In this document: one piece after another, positions 12,838 through 23,800 of the stretch
How the letters are laid out: every line of letters begins with the position of its first letter
Numbering within the stretch: position 1 is the first letter of the stretch
NCBI GenBank assembly: GCA_034769895.1
Contig: CM068367.1
Location: 690,360,268 to 690,424,267 of the forward strand
Direction: 5' to 3'
DNA length: 64,000 bases
DNA from: Magicicada septendecula
Lineage: Eukaryota > Arthropoda > Insecta > Hemiptera > Cicadidae
Program-made: the position numbers and the translations under genes
The notes under the pieces: model-generated
Told to the model about the DNA's origin: nothing
The model's input: only the letters and a program-made list of their open reading frames with translations
The model's database searches: none

Positions 12838-13076
12838 TTGTGTTAGTGGTTATAATCACAAACAGAATAATCACTGTTGCACACCACTATAAAAAATTAT
12901 TCCGATAGCACTTTCAAGCTTCGCAGCTCATCGTCAGATGGGAAAAATGCCTCTATATATATATTTATACCTAATCAGATTTTTCTGATCTGACAATGAG
13001 GTGCGAAGCTTGAAAGCGCTAATCGGAATAATTTTGTATAGTGGTGTGCAACAGTGATTATTCTGTTTGTGTTTCT
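12838..13076. repeat. fold-back element with facing hammerhead-like motifs
   Basis: Two ~90-bp arms in inverted orientation (12850-12940 and 12989-13070), sharing ACAGTGATTATTCTG, TATAGTGGTGTGCAACAG and AAGCTTGAAAG, around a TATATA-rich centre. Each arm ends internally in the hammerhead-like core. Related in core sequence (GAAAGCGCT) to the fold-back at 15904-16104. Confidence 0.8.
12984..13027 (+). ncRNA. type-I hammerhead-like motif, right arm
   Basis: TCTGAT (stem I) – CTGACAA – TG – AGG..GCGA..AGCT stem II – GAAA – palindrome AGCGCT – A – ATCGGA (stem I partner, with one G-U pair). The conserved CTGANGA has G to A at its sixth position, which in known hammerheads abolishes cleavage. The left arm (minus strand, 12937-12900) keeps CTGACGA but has GTGCT in place of GCGCT and lacks one base in stem I. 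Confidence 0.5.
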
Positions 13077-14041
13077 GAATGTTTAATATCATAAACGTTC
13101 TTATTTTATATAACACTTTGTTGATAAACTATTTTCGTTAACAACCCTACAGAATTATGTAGCAAGAAAATCCAGTAAAAATGGCTCTGCTGAAATAACT
13201 TCATGAAGCAATTTCTCCAGTGTATAATATGAAGAATAAGAAATACATAATTTTGGATTGGCATTGGGTATGGGTTCAACGAACGAATAAGCGGACGAGC
13301 AACTGTTTCGTTGCAAGGGCAAGAAACAAAAGACGAAACAGTTCCGGAACAGTTTTGTTGCAGTGCGCGGCCCCTCTAACTCTAACAGAGGATAACAGGA
13401 TGTAAACAAAGTATTATATTACTTTAGTAATATTAAAATTAGTTTGGTATTGACAGTTGGAACTGTTGAGTAAACAAGTGACTGCTTCCTATCTCTTAAC
13501 CAATAGCCATTTTGTAAACTGTAAACAGTAACTGTAGCACGCACACTGTTGCCAAGATGTCCCACACATGCTGTTATGAAACAGTATGGAATGTTGTGCC
13601 ATGGATTAACTGTTAGGGTCTATCTAACATAGTCTATTTGTTAACAGTGTTGTTTCGGTTACACTTTGTGATTATTCTTGCGAATTTGTTTGCTTAAAAT
13701 AGTTATGTTGCACATAACAAATTTATTATTAACTAAATACAAATAAGCATAATTAAATAACATGTTTACCTAAGTATAAATTTTATTTATTTTTTGTCAT
13801 TTACTTACCTTGAGCCTGCTTTTTTATAAAAATTTTTTAAAAATATCTACATTTTCAAAATACGTAATAACTTTACCCTATAATATTGTTTACTTCGAAC
13901 AGAAGGTATTGTAGAATGTCTGAACACGAGGGCGCAGTAAAAAAAATGTGGTCGACCAAGAATACACCCAGTAAAAGAGAAAACAGTGTGGAACGTCACG
14001 GAGTAACAATTTTTGGTCAGGGAGTACCAATTTGAGGGCAG

Positions 14042-15275
14042 TCCAGGGAATTCGTTTGTTCTCTACAAGATTATTTCGAGAAAGAAAAAGAACATGGTGG
14101 GCCTCTAATTTCAATTAATCAAGTTGTCGATAGAACAGCAGATACACTCTCCATAAGCAAAAATATGACAGTAACGATAGGCAAGGAGAAGTTTAACAAA
14201 GCAAGGAAGCTGGCCCTTCTGAACTGGAAATATCCAGTAAAAAATATGGATAGAAAAATGTGCTACAAATCTTGGTGTTTTTGCAGAAGATGATTCATCA
14301 CTACAATGTTACAGCCGTAAAGAATATCCTACAATAAAAAAAAGCTACAAGTTATTCTTCACTATGCAGAGCTTTTCACTAGTAGCTTCTAGTCTTTATA
14401 GTGCATAATTAAAAACTTGGTCTTTAAATTTATTACCATTCGGGTAGAAAGGTATTAATGGAACAAGAACACATAACTGCTTCCTGCTGTAGGTTTCTTA
14501 GAACTGTAAGAAATTAAGATTTTAATAATGTTGTTTGGGTTGACAAAACATGGGTGAACGCAGGACAGTCTTTAAAAAAAATGTTAGTCGGATGATTCTT
14601 AAGGCGGGAACTATGCTAGTGCTAACTGGAAAACTTATAATTATTCACACCAGAAATTCTCAAGAGATTTAATACCTCGATCTATTTAAATAAAAAAGAC
14701 TTCTATCATGAAGAAATGAACCACGGTAAATTTGAAACATGGTTTAAAGAATTCCTGCTAAAGAACATTCCTCCCAATTCAGTGATCGTTATTGGCACCA
14801 CGCTGTATCATTCAGTGATTAAAGACAAGACTTTAAAGAAGGAAAAGATGGTCGAATGGCTAAAACGTTAAAACATTCCACTGACAGAGGAATATGATAT
14901 GAAAAAGGCTGTGTTGATGAAGTTAGAACTACTTAATAAACAAATGAGATGGTATATACTGTTGATGAGTTGGCTTAAAGTTACAATCAAAAAGTCATTC
15001 GGTTGCCTCCATATCACTGTCACTTTAACACCATATAACTAATATGGGCCAGGATTAAAAAATACTTTGCCATAAATGATACAAAATTCACAATGACTGA
15101 AGTTGAAAAATTAACAATTGAAGCCATACAAAGGATTACTGAAGAAGATTGGAAAAAAGTAGTTGAATACACCAGTCGTTTATTGAAGACGCATGGGTAA
15201 ATAAAGGAATAGTGGAACAGCAGGCGGAAGATTTGATAATTTCTGTAAATTGTTCGAGTGACAGTGAACATTAAG
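14042..15275 (+). pseudogene. Tc1/mariner-like (DDE_3) transposase relic
   Basis: Readable pieces of an insect DDE_3 transposase in plus-strand order: an HTH region (LQDYFEKEKEHGGPLISINQ, ADTLSISK, IGKEKF), RFLRTVRN and VDKTWVNAG with the first catalytic Asp, NHGKFETWFKEFLLK, NIPPNSVIV, and LPPYHCHFNTI-stop-LIWARIK. The second Asp is lost (IGTTLYHS where MDNAPYHS is usual) and the third acidic residue is a stop codon. Many further stops and shifts. No terminal repeats could be fixed. A long-dead copy. Confidence 0.7.
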
Positions 15276-15702
15276 TGGAGTTCACCCATCATTAAGGTAA
15301 GTTTTTATTTCGTCTAATGTTAAAAGTAATTTACAAAAATATTTAATTTAATTTTTAAGCAAACAAAAATCAACAAATGAAATATTATTGTTCAATATTA
15401 TAATTTCTATCAACTTTAAATTATTATTTCACTATACATAGACAATTTCATTTATAAAGAATTCGTAAAAATTTATGCTTGTTTAATACCAAAGTATCTC
15501 TATTTATTAAGTTAATGATATATTAATAGAATTATTTATCACGTTTCTCACGTAAACTATTGTAATATTAAATCCATATCAAAATATTAAGTAAGATCTC
15601 AAATTACTCTAGTTGGACTGAACTGGAATTCACATAACATGATTAATATAACTTCTTGTTTTTACACGATTATGAATAGATTAGTATGCACTATGATTAA
15701 AG
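15276..15702. other. unassigned AT-rich interval
   Basis: Only low-complexity AT sequence. No gene or repeat boundary visible apart from the ATTAAAG target copy at its end. Confidence 0.4.
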
Positions 15703-15903
15703 CATAGTGAATAGAAGAGAAAGTGAGATCACTTAGCTAGTTACTGTGGTTCGCCGCAGCGTGGCACTAGCATCACCCATTGTTGTGTACATCAGCGTGA
15801 AGCACGCAAATAGGTTTTAATACAAACACAATTCTGTATTAAATAATACTTATCTGAAACAGTCGTGAAATGTTTTTACATGTTGTAACAATTAAAATTA
15901 TGC

Positions 15904-16104
15904 TAAACTTGTGTAGCTACCACTAATACTCACTTACACTTCCATGAGCGCTTTCGAGCCTCTCGACTCACCTGAAGATGGAAACAACCATCTGAAGATG
16001 GAAACAATCATCTTCAGTGTTGTTTCCATCTGAAGATGAGCCGAGAGGCTTGAAAGCGCTCATGGAAGTGTACGTGAGTATTAGTGGTAGCAACACAAGT
16101 TTAG
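15904..16104. repeat. fold-back element nested in the P-like transposon
   Basis: Inverted arms of ~75 bp (AAACTTGTGT, CACTAATACTCAC, CTTCCATGAGCGCTTTC and their inverses) around a centre with repeated CATCTGAAGATGGAAACAA. The right arm holds an intact hammerhead-like motif. In the left arm the core is rearranged (CATCTTCAGG in place of CATCTGAAGATG). Confidence 0.8.
16024..16067 (+). ncRNA. type-I hammerhead ribozyme-like motif (best copy)
   Basis: TTCCAT and ATGGAA form a perfect 6-bp stem I. Between them: CTGAAGA, one extra T, stem II GAGCC-GAGA-GGCTT, GAAA (16052-16055), the palindrome AGCGCT acting as a minimal stem III (16055-16060), and C at the expected cleavage position 16061. All invariant hammerhead bases are present. 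The unpaired T before stem II departs from the textbook form. Function inferred from structure only. Confidence 0.6.
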
Positions 16105-16301
16105 CAAAAGTTAGACTTAACCACTAAATTGTATTTATCGTTTAAATTAAAATTATATTTATGATATACTGCAATGCGTACAAATACAAAAGGATATAAG
16201 ATTTAAACAATGCACTCGCCCTAGGATGTCAGCAGTTCGAAACCTTCAAAATTTTCGGAGAGGATTTAGCCGATTTTGTACTGGTCATTTCTCTACGTAT
16301 T

Positions 16302-16906
16302 TCATTCATCACATTCCTTCCTGGCAAGTTTCTTTTCTAGTAAAACAACTTTTGCTTTCTCACAACGCAGTTTATTTTTAGTTCGTAACAAAGTACGAGT
16401 TAGATTTTGTATTTTCCGTTTCAGCAACATGATTTGGTTTTGTTCATCCAGTTGATCATCTTGGTGTGTTCTAGTCTGGGGGTGGTCTGAACTCACTCTT
16501 TCTGTCACAGAACAGTTTGTCGAATTGCTTTTTTCTTGGCCTGTTTGTACTTGCTGTATTTGCCTTTTTGCTGGTGACTTTCGGAGTTTTAGAGGCTTTG
16601 TCTCAAATATATAGGCAAATTTGGAACGATATGTGGTACCGCGCCAGGCTTTAAGTTCCATCTCAGTCTTGGAATTTCGACCTTTTTATTGTTTACAACA
16701 CATGAATCTACTTTCAAAATCTAATCATCAGAAAAATGTACTTGACAGATATACGATTTATGGGCAAGACATTTGTCCTTCCTGGGAATTGCCCTCGCCC
16801 ATTTTGCAAACTGATCTTCGTCCCTGGGAGGTCTAAAGAAATGATTTCCTTTGTAGGAATTTTTACCATAGCCATTCCTACATCCAGGTACAAAACAGGA
16901 TGGCAT
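16302..16906 (-). pseudogene. THAP DNA-binding domain plus coiled coil (P-like transposase N-terminus)
   Basis: Translation from ATG 16906 gives MPSCFVPGCRNGY, FFRPPRDED, KWARAIPRKD, CLAHKSYICQVHF: the C-x4-C ... C-x2-H zinc site and invariant Trp and Pro of a THAP domain. A TAG interrupts just after HFSDD, but the same frame continues to LKPGAVPHIVPN, the AVPxI motif ending the domain. A shift then leads to a Lys/Leu-rich coiled coil (LLKRKIQNLTRTLLRTKNKL) stopping at 16302. In P transposases THAP is followed by such a zipper and then the catalytic domain, which is missing. Confidence 0.75.
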
Positions 16907-17338
16907 TTCTATTATATATTTTAACACACAACTTCTATATAACTGCACTACTACATAAATTTTTCACACGCACTGTTAACTGAAACTAAAAACTACCCGT
17001 ATATGAAAAATAACACACACAAATCATTACTGTAACCATTCATACATTTTTACTACATATTATCACACGTTTATTACTCAGAATGTTTGTAAATCACTCA
17101 AACCTATAATTAATTGCAACTGAACACGATATAAGTAAGTTTGTGCAAGACGCATAAACACACTTTTTACAACACATAACACAGCTCTTTTTTTCATGTG
17201 GCTAATAGGCTTACTGTCTCAACTACAACAACCTGCGATCGCAGCGCCAAGTTTAACATGGTCACCGCTAGCCCTATTCACAACTATAGCGAGCGCCCAG
17301 AGTGATCTCACCTTCTCTTCTACTCGCTATGATTAAAG

Positions 17339-20300
17339 TAATATACAGTATAATACATATGTTATTGAAACCGTAGATTAAATAATCGTATTTCACTAAA
17401 ATGAAATCAAAGGATTCAAGTTACATGACTTCGCTACAGAAGCATCTCTGGATGTCTTACTATAATTAATTATGAAATCAAAATAAGTAATTATACAATC
17501 AAACTAACAAGAATATAATAAAATGAAAAGGTGACTGAATATTTCAGTAAATAAGAAATCTACAACAGTAAAAGGTAGAACAGTAATTGGGTTGTATTAA
17601 TATATGAGTAGTACAAGAAGCAAAAGAAGTATGTGAAAGACTCAAGGATGACAATGGCAAATATAATTTTTCATTTAGAAAAATAAACTTTTGATTAATG
17701 GATGAATATGGATCACAGATAAAGAAAACTGATTTACTACTCATAGAGTATAATACTTTAAAAAGTAGAACGAAGTTAATTCCGTTAAAAAATGCTAGCT
17801 AGATGTTCTAAAATGGATAAAGAAATTCATAAAATCTGTAAGTAATATAAATGAACTGACTACTTGGTAGTAAAGAAAACAAATAAACACGAAGACAGCT
17901 ACTTCAATGAATACAACTATGTATATTATTTCTGTTGTTTTTCATTCCTGATATAAACAAACATTCATGGCACTTCTGAAACGCTATTTGCTGCTTGAAT
18001 GTCTCACATTGACAAAAGCAGTACAGACAGGGTACGTATAAAGTTTATGCTTTGTAAACAGAAGTACTGTACAGCAAATTGTGATAATTTTTATATTACT
18101 GACCAAAATAAAACTAGTGTGACTATGACAGAGCAACAATGAAATAATTTGTGACACCAATTAATGGCTTTTTAATTTACTGTTTAAAAAATCACAACAA
18201 AAAGGAAAGAAGCTGTGGCAATAGTTATAGTTTCTACACCCTATACTCTTCTTCGATTACATGGTCAACACAATGATGCCACTTGTCTGCAGTTTCATTT
18301 TCTGCTTTTCTATCACTAGTTGTTATCAGGAAGCTCATATGTCTTATTACAGGCAACATATCCTTTCAGGCGGCTTCATATTAATTTGATATGATTGAGA
18401 GTATACTGATAAGGAGGAAGTCTTAGTGTGTCCCGATTTCTCTGCAATATCACCTAATACGAACTTTTAAAATCTGTGATCAATTTGTTTCAGTAACTCT
18501 GAAAGTTCAGTTTCAAGTAACTTTCTTCAAAATGTATATTTTTAAATTAAGACACATGACAATTTCAGCTTTCTGCCACACACTGTTCACATTATGTTCA
18601 GTCATCTGTTCAGATTATGTTCAGTCATCACAAAAATCACAAACTCGACTCGCAATATTAATCATAAACAAAGATTACTAAACATTGTAATAAAAACCAC
18701 TTTTACAGCAATACCAAATAGCCACACAATTCCGTATTACTATACAGACATTCTGTGCATGTGCATAACACATTACTGTAAGATTGTCAACGGCCTTGTA
18801 CAATAGCATTTCAAATGTGCCACATGTTTGTTTACATCAGGAATGAACTAAGAACGGAAAGAGTATAAATATATATAAATGAGAAGAAACCCTAACAACA
18901 AGAGTGAGTTGATGCATGAGCTACATTCTTAAGCATACTAAATTAAATTTTAAATTAATAGTCAACACTCAAAAGGACAAATCTTAACATAATAATCATA
19001 TACAACCAACATCAATGTTTCTGTAAAATATACTGTACCTGATGTATATTTTTAAAGCTCACCAAACTAGAAGTTCAACATATGGTTCTGTATACGTTGC
19101 ATTCACTGTAAACTTGAAAATTCCATTATAATATTGAGATTTTTTCTTTGTTTCAAAATTAGATAGTTTTTGATGTTGAAGAAAAGTACTTTTGTATACA
19201 AAATTCATTACTCTAATAAATGTATTCTACCTTTATCAGACACCAGTAACAGTGAAGTTTTGTAGATAAGCTTGAACTTTGAGCTGGAAATTTTAATTAT
19301 TACAGGATTATTATTACTTCTAGTGTAGAATGCAATAATGCAATATTTATTGTTGGTAACTAACTTTAATGGGTAAATTTATTAGTGGTGTTAGTTGACA
19401 CAGTATACATTATCTACAGTAGCACAGTAAATCATATGTATATAATTTATCTTACTTTTTAAGTACAATGTACTCAACTGTTACACACAAAAATAAAATA
19501 CAAATAATACAATATAATAATAATAAAATCATCAAATGAAGGAATAACATCCCATTATGTTCAATACTTTTTTATAAACTTTAACAATATTATATCCTAA
19601 GGCAATAACAATAACAATATAAAACCTCGCTTGAATTTATATATTAGCATAACGATATTTTTTTCAAATACTACAGTCAACAAAATCAACAGCAAATAAT
19701 TACATATATAAAAATGAGAGAAAATCTGATGAAAGTTTAATTGTGAAGAATTTTCTTTATACAAAGGCAATATATTGTGGCAATGGCGGAAAAATTGGTC
19801 CATATAATTTGAGTTACAGCTCTCAATATATAAAGACAAACAAGGTTTTATAAATTTCTTAAATGTGCTATATATATATAATTTTTATTCCTATTGCTGT
19901 ATATACACATTACTAAAAGCTTCTAATCGCATATTTTAATGTTACATTATACGATATAAAGAGTGTCAATAAGTTTAGGATATATTGACTAATAAAAACT
20001 ATGATTTTTCTTTAGTAACATCACTTTTAAAAGTTCAAAATATGAAAAAGTGTGCAAGTTTTTTTTTTAGTTAACTGTAATTGAAATATAGATACTAATT
20101 TCAATTAAATATATTAACAATGTTTCAATTAAATTACTTGTACATTATGTACATTAAGTTTTATTTATTTAAAATAGACAACAATGTCAATATAGTTAAT
20201 GAGAGAAAATGTTACAATCAATTTTAAATATTTCTACAAAAATTCTTCTTCTACCCAAAAAATGTACCGATGAGTCATGAAATAAATACTATAAATGTTT

Positions 20301-20613
20301 TAAAATCACTTCAACAACGCGAATCTTTGGTGACATTCGACATTCACTACAGAATTTTCATGAAATGCTTAACTCCTTTAAATACGTTGAATAATTCAGT
20401 ACGATATACACAATTGTCATGAACAATAAATATAATAAATAATTTATGTCAGTTATTACATACAGTGCACAGAATGGAAACTTTGAAGTAACAGTACGAG
20501 GACTACATACTCGTTCACACAAAACTTCTTACTACAAAGAAAAGTTAGACTTAAAAACAAAAAACGTATACTGTATAACTTTCATAAAAAAGTAAATTCC
20601 TTACAGACTTTAC

Positions 20614-20650
<37 letters not shown>

Positions 20651-20816
20651 AATTATAAATTGAGAAATGAAGTCACTGAACTGTTCAATTAGCACAGGCA
20701 GGCACTCGAAAGTCGTAATTCTATCTCACTGAACACACAAGTAATAAACCGGTGTACCAGTGAATACATATAAATGAAGTAAGCCTTGTCCAATGCGATG
20801 TTATATTGAATGCTTG
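17339..20816. other. basigin 3' UTR/downstream region
   Basis: AT-rich, no protein-coding signal. It lies immediately 3' of the basigin stop codon (minus strand), so part of it is likely 3' UTR. A (TA)n(TG)n microsatellite is at 20612-20652. The inverted-repeat element at 17941-18846 occupies part of it. Confidence 0.5.
17941..18846. mobile_element. putative non-autonomous DNA element with imperfect inverted ends
   Basis: The left end TTCATTCCTGATATAAACAA (17941 on) recurs inverted at 18801-18846, with similarity continuing about 50 bp (GGCAC-TT-TGAAA-GCTATT). About 0.9 kb between, non-coding. No clear target duplication, so the exact ends are uncertain. Confidence 0.5.
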
Positions 20817-20865
20817 TTACTTTCTCTGCCGAACTGAATCTTTTCCATGGTCAGGTGTATTTTTC
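20817..20865 (-). CDS. Bsg: basigin last coding exon (tail and stop)
   Basis: 49 nt of coding sequence after acceptor ATTACAG. The first G completes Gln, then [15 protein letters not shown] and TAA. The VRQRK-type ending is shared by animal basigins. The 3' untranslated region continues to lower coordinates. Several minus-strand AATAAA-like signals exist (for example near 20160) but none can be chosen as the true end. Confidence 0.93.
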
Positions 20866-23800
20866 CTGTAATCACACAAAAACAAAACATATACAGTCAT
20901 TACAGTCTGCATTCACATAACCACATCAATTTAAAATTTGAAACACTTTACGATTCCATTCCTATTAATCTGTCAAATTTATTGTATGTTTTTTTTTTTT
21001 AATTATTTACAGTCCATCTAGCATTAGTATTGCTCTGCATAAATAGTCCACTGTAAAAAGTAGCTTTTTACCACAGTACTGTTTCTTTATGGTATTATAA
21101 ACTAAATTGTTTTGTTAAATTTTCTGTGTATTTATCAACACAACAACTTAAGCAACTGTATAACAGCTTTCATTTACACACAAACATGTAAATTAAACCA
21201 AATGTTAACATAATTAAAACAATGATATTACAATCCAGTAAAAGTTAATGATAATTTAATGACAAACATAAAAAGAACAAAATAAAACAATCTTGAAGTA
21301 AATTTAAATGACACTGCCAGTTCAGGCTGTTTCATTATAATGGAAAAAAAAACAGCTCCAGCTTCAAAATGTTACTGTAAACACACACACACATATGTTA
21401 CACCTTTCAGTGTTACCTATACAGTAAGCACCTTGCCTGCTCAGCAAATGGTATTCTGTTTTTGATAATATTACCAATTACTTAATTTACTTACCAAAAA
21501 CAAGCAGTTAATTTTAAATTTTTACTGAAAGCAACTGCCCAGCACAATTTCTGATTACCTGACTGAGCTTAATTGCACTAGAGAATATCAAAATAAGACA
21601 CATTCTTTGTTTACTGAACATAAGATACGTTACAATAATATCAAAAGTATGTGTTGTGGTAGAATTCCACATAGAACACATTTATATCAAGAGAACACAC
21701 TACAACTGTCTAGAATATTAAGCATTTTGTTTATGTTCCTGACAACATGTTCACACTGATAAAATCACAATTCTCATGGACTATAAGAATGATCAAAATT
21801 TAAAAATGCAATTTCAGGATAATAGTTTTAATTTTCTAGTTATAAGTTATTAAATTCATATCTTGATACATGCATTTCTTGATGGCACAAGTTACCATTA
21901 ACATCTGCAGTGCACTTTTGAATTTTTTGAACCTCTAAATATTATTGCTTGTGCACCATAACTGGAATGCACAGTGGTAGCATTTAAAAGCAAAAAATAT
22001 ATATATATATATATAAAACACCAAAAAATAAATTAACATATTAACAGATTACAAAAAATTTAATAAATTACTACGTCAAATAGTCATCCCACAAGACTAT
22101 TACAAATAGCTGACTATATATTGGAAGAGACCGGCATCTGGTGTTAAGCAAAGACAGGCACCACTCAAGATTAGTAGTATGTACATGTTTTCATATATTG
22201 TAGGACGAGTCACAATGTCAAATACTATACTGAAAAAAAAGATGATTATAGAGAAATAGATTTCATATCTCATTTTGTGAAGTGAATGTGTAAATTCATT
22301 ACACTTATCCAAAATCATGGGCAATCAAAATGGTTTTACATCTGCTGGATGCTTTTAACAGAACTACAAATATTACTTAAATATGTAAACAAATCAGGCT
22401 AAAAATGGATTTAAATATTTTTTTACAAACCCATAACAAAATAAAAGTATTTGCACTAAACGGTATAGAAGAATCATATAAAATTTACTTAACTGTAAAT
22501 TACAGTGACAAGTGGTGTTGACTGTGTTAGCATATTTTCCTTGCTACTAAACTTTCGTGGTTTTTACTAATAACAACACTGTTTTTTTGTTTAACTCATA
22601 GCCATTTTATTTCTCTTAGATTACTCAGTCTCAGTTGAGCTACTGAGGAAGTCTCCTTGTAGTTTGGGCAAACCATTTGGTTTTAAGAGAAAGAAACAAA
22701 GTGTGTAAACTGAAAGTGTTGTTATTAGCATGTTTTTGCTTGTGTACCACCCTCATTTTATGGGCATTATGTACTATAGGAGTAAGTTTGTAAGAAAATG
22801 GCATCTTGGGAACCGTCTTAATATTAGCTTGAAACTTAAACAGTCTCGTAAAACGACTGTTTTACTACACAGTGGTGCAATATGAAAAAAACATTTATTT
22901 CATTTGTATCCATTATTTATCAAGCAACGTACATCATACTTAATGTGTTTTTGGACACTATGTGCCACACTAAGTAAACTTTATACAAACACGCGCACAC
23001 AAAAATACAAACATATGCAAATGATCAAACTACACTTAAAACTATTTTATTGAAGCACTGATGAACAACTCTACAACAGCTTTGCATGCACAAAGCAAAT
23101 CTACAAAAATAACGTATTTATAAATATTTTCTGCCTTGTTAGCAAACAAGAACTTCACCTTGTTAGTGGTGAAGAATGTGTCCTCTCTTCACCAAAAACT
23201 TCAATGATTTAAACCAGTTACATTTTAAAGGAATTGTTTACTGATGTAGTTATAAAAAAATAATTTTCTACTGAACTTGTTAAACCAAAATCAAACAACA
23301 CAATAAAAGGAAAATGTAGGTGGGCATATGTAGCATTAGACAATTTTCAAAAGTAGTACACATGTTAAGAACCAGTTAAAACTGAGGGAAAACCTGATTA
23401 ATAAACTAATTAAACTGTTTACTAATTTTAGAATAACTCAAAAATTCACTCAAATAACTACCTCACCAAATAACTCAGAAATCACCAAATCCTCCATATA
23501 ATATTACAAAAAAATTTATATAACTGAAAAACTGTAGCTGAGATAGCATTACATTCTGGAACAACCAGAAATCTTATAATACAGAGTACATGAAAATATT
23601 CTTTCATACAGACTCATCAAGAATTTATTCCATTAATTACTGCATTTCTTGCAAACTAATTGACTTGTAATTATTAAATAAAGCAATTATAAAAGAATGT
23701 CTAGCAGCCTTACATGCAGGACAGCAAATCATGAAGAATAACTGGCCATGTGCTCACTAAATGTCAAATTATATGCTTTTTGCTCGTATAAACTATTCCT

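Larger units (their letters stand above)
15703..17331 (-). mobile_element. P-element-like transposon, internally deleted
   Basis: Ends are ~31-bp terminal inverted repeats (CATAGTGAATAGAAGAG... and its inverse, a few mismatches) flanked by the 7-bp duplication ATTAAAG (15696-15702, 17332-17338); an 8-bp reading GATTAAAG is possible with a one-base shift. CA...TG ends, 31-bp repeats and a THAP-coding interior all point to the P superfamily. The RNase-H-like catalytic part is absent, so the 1.6-kb copy is non-autonomous. A fold-back element is nested at 15904-16104. Confidence 0.72.

Noticed and set aside
16621-16924. Plus-strand frames opposite the THAP region
   Set aside because: Shadows of the minus-strand THAP coding sequence.
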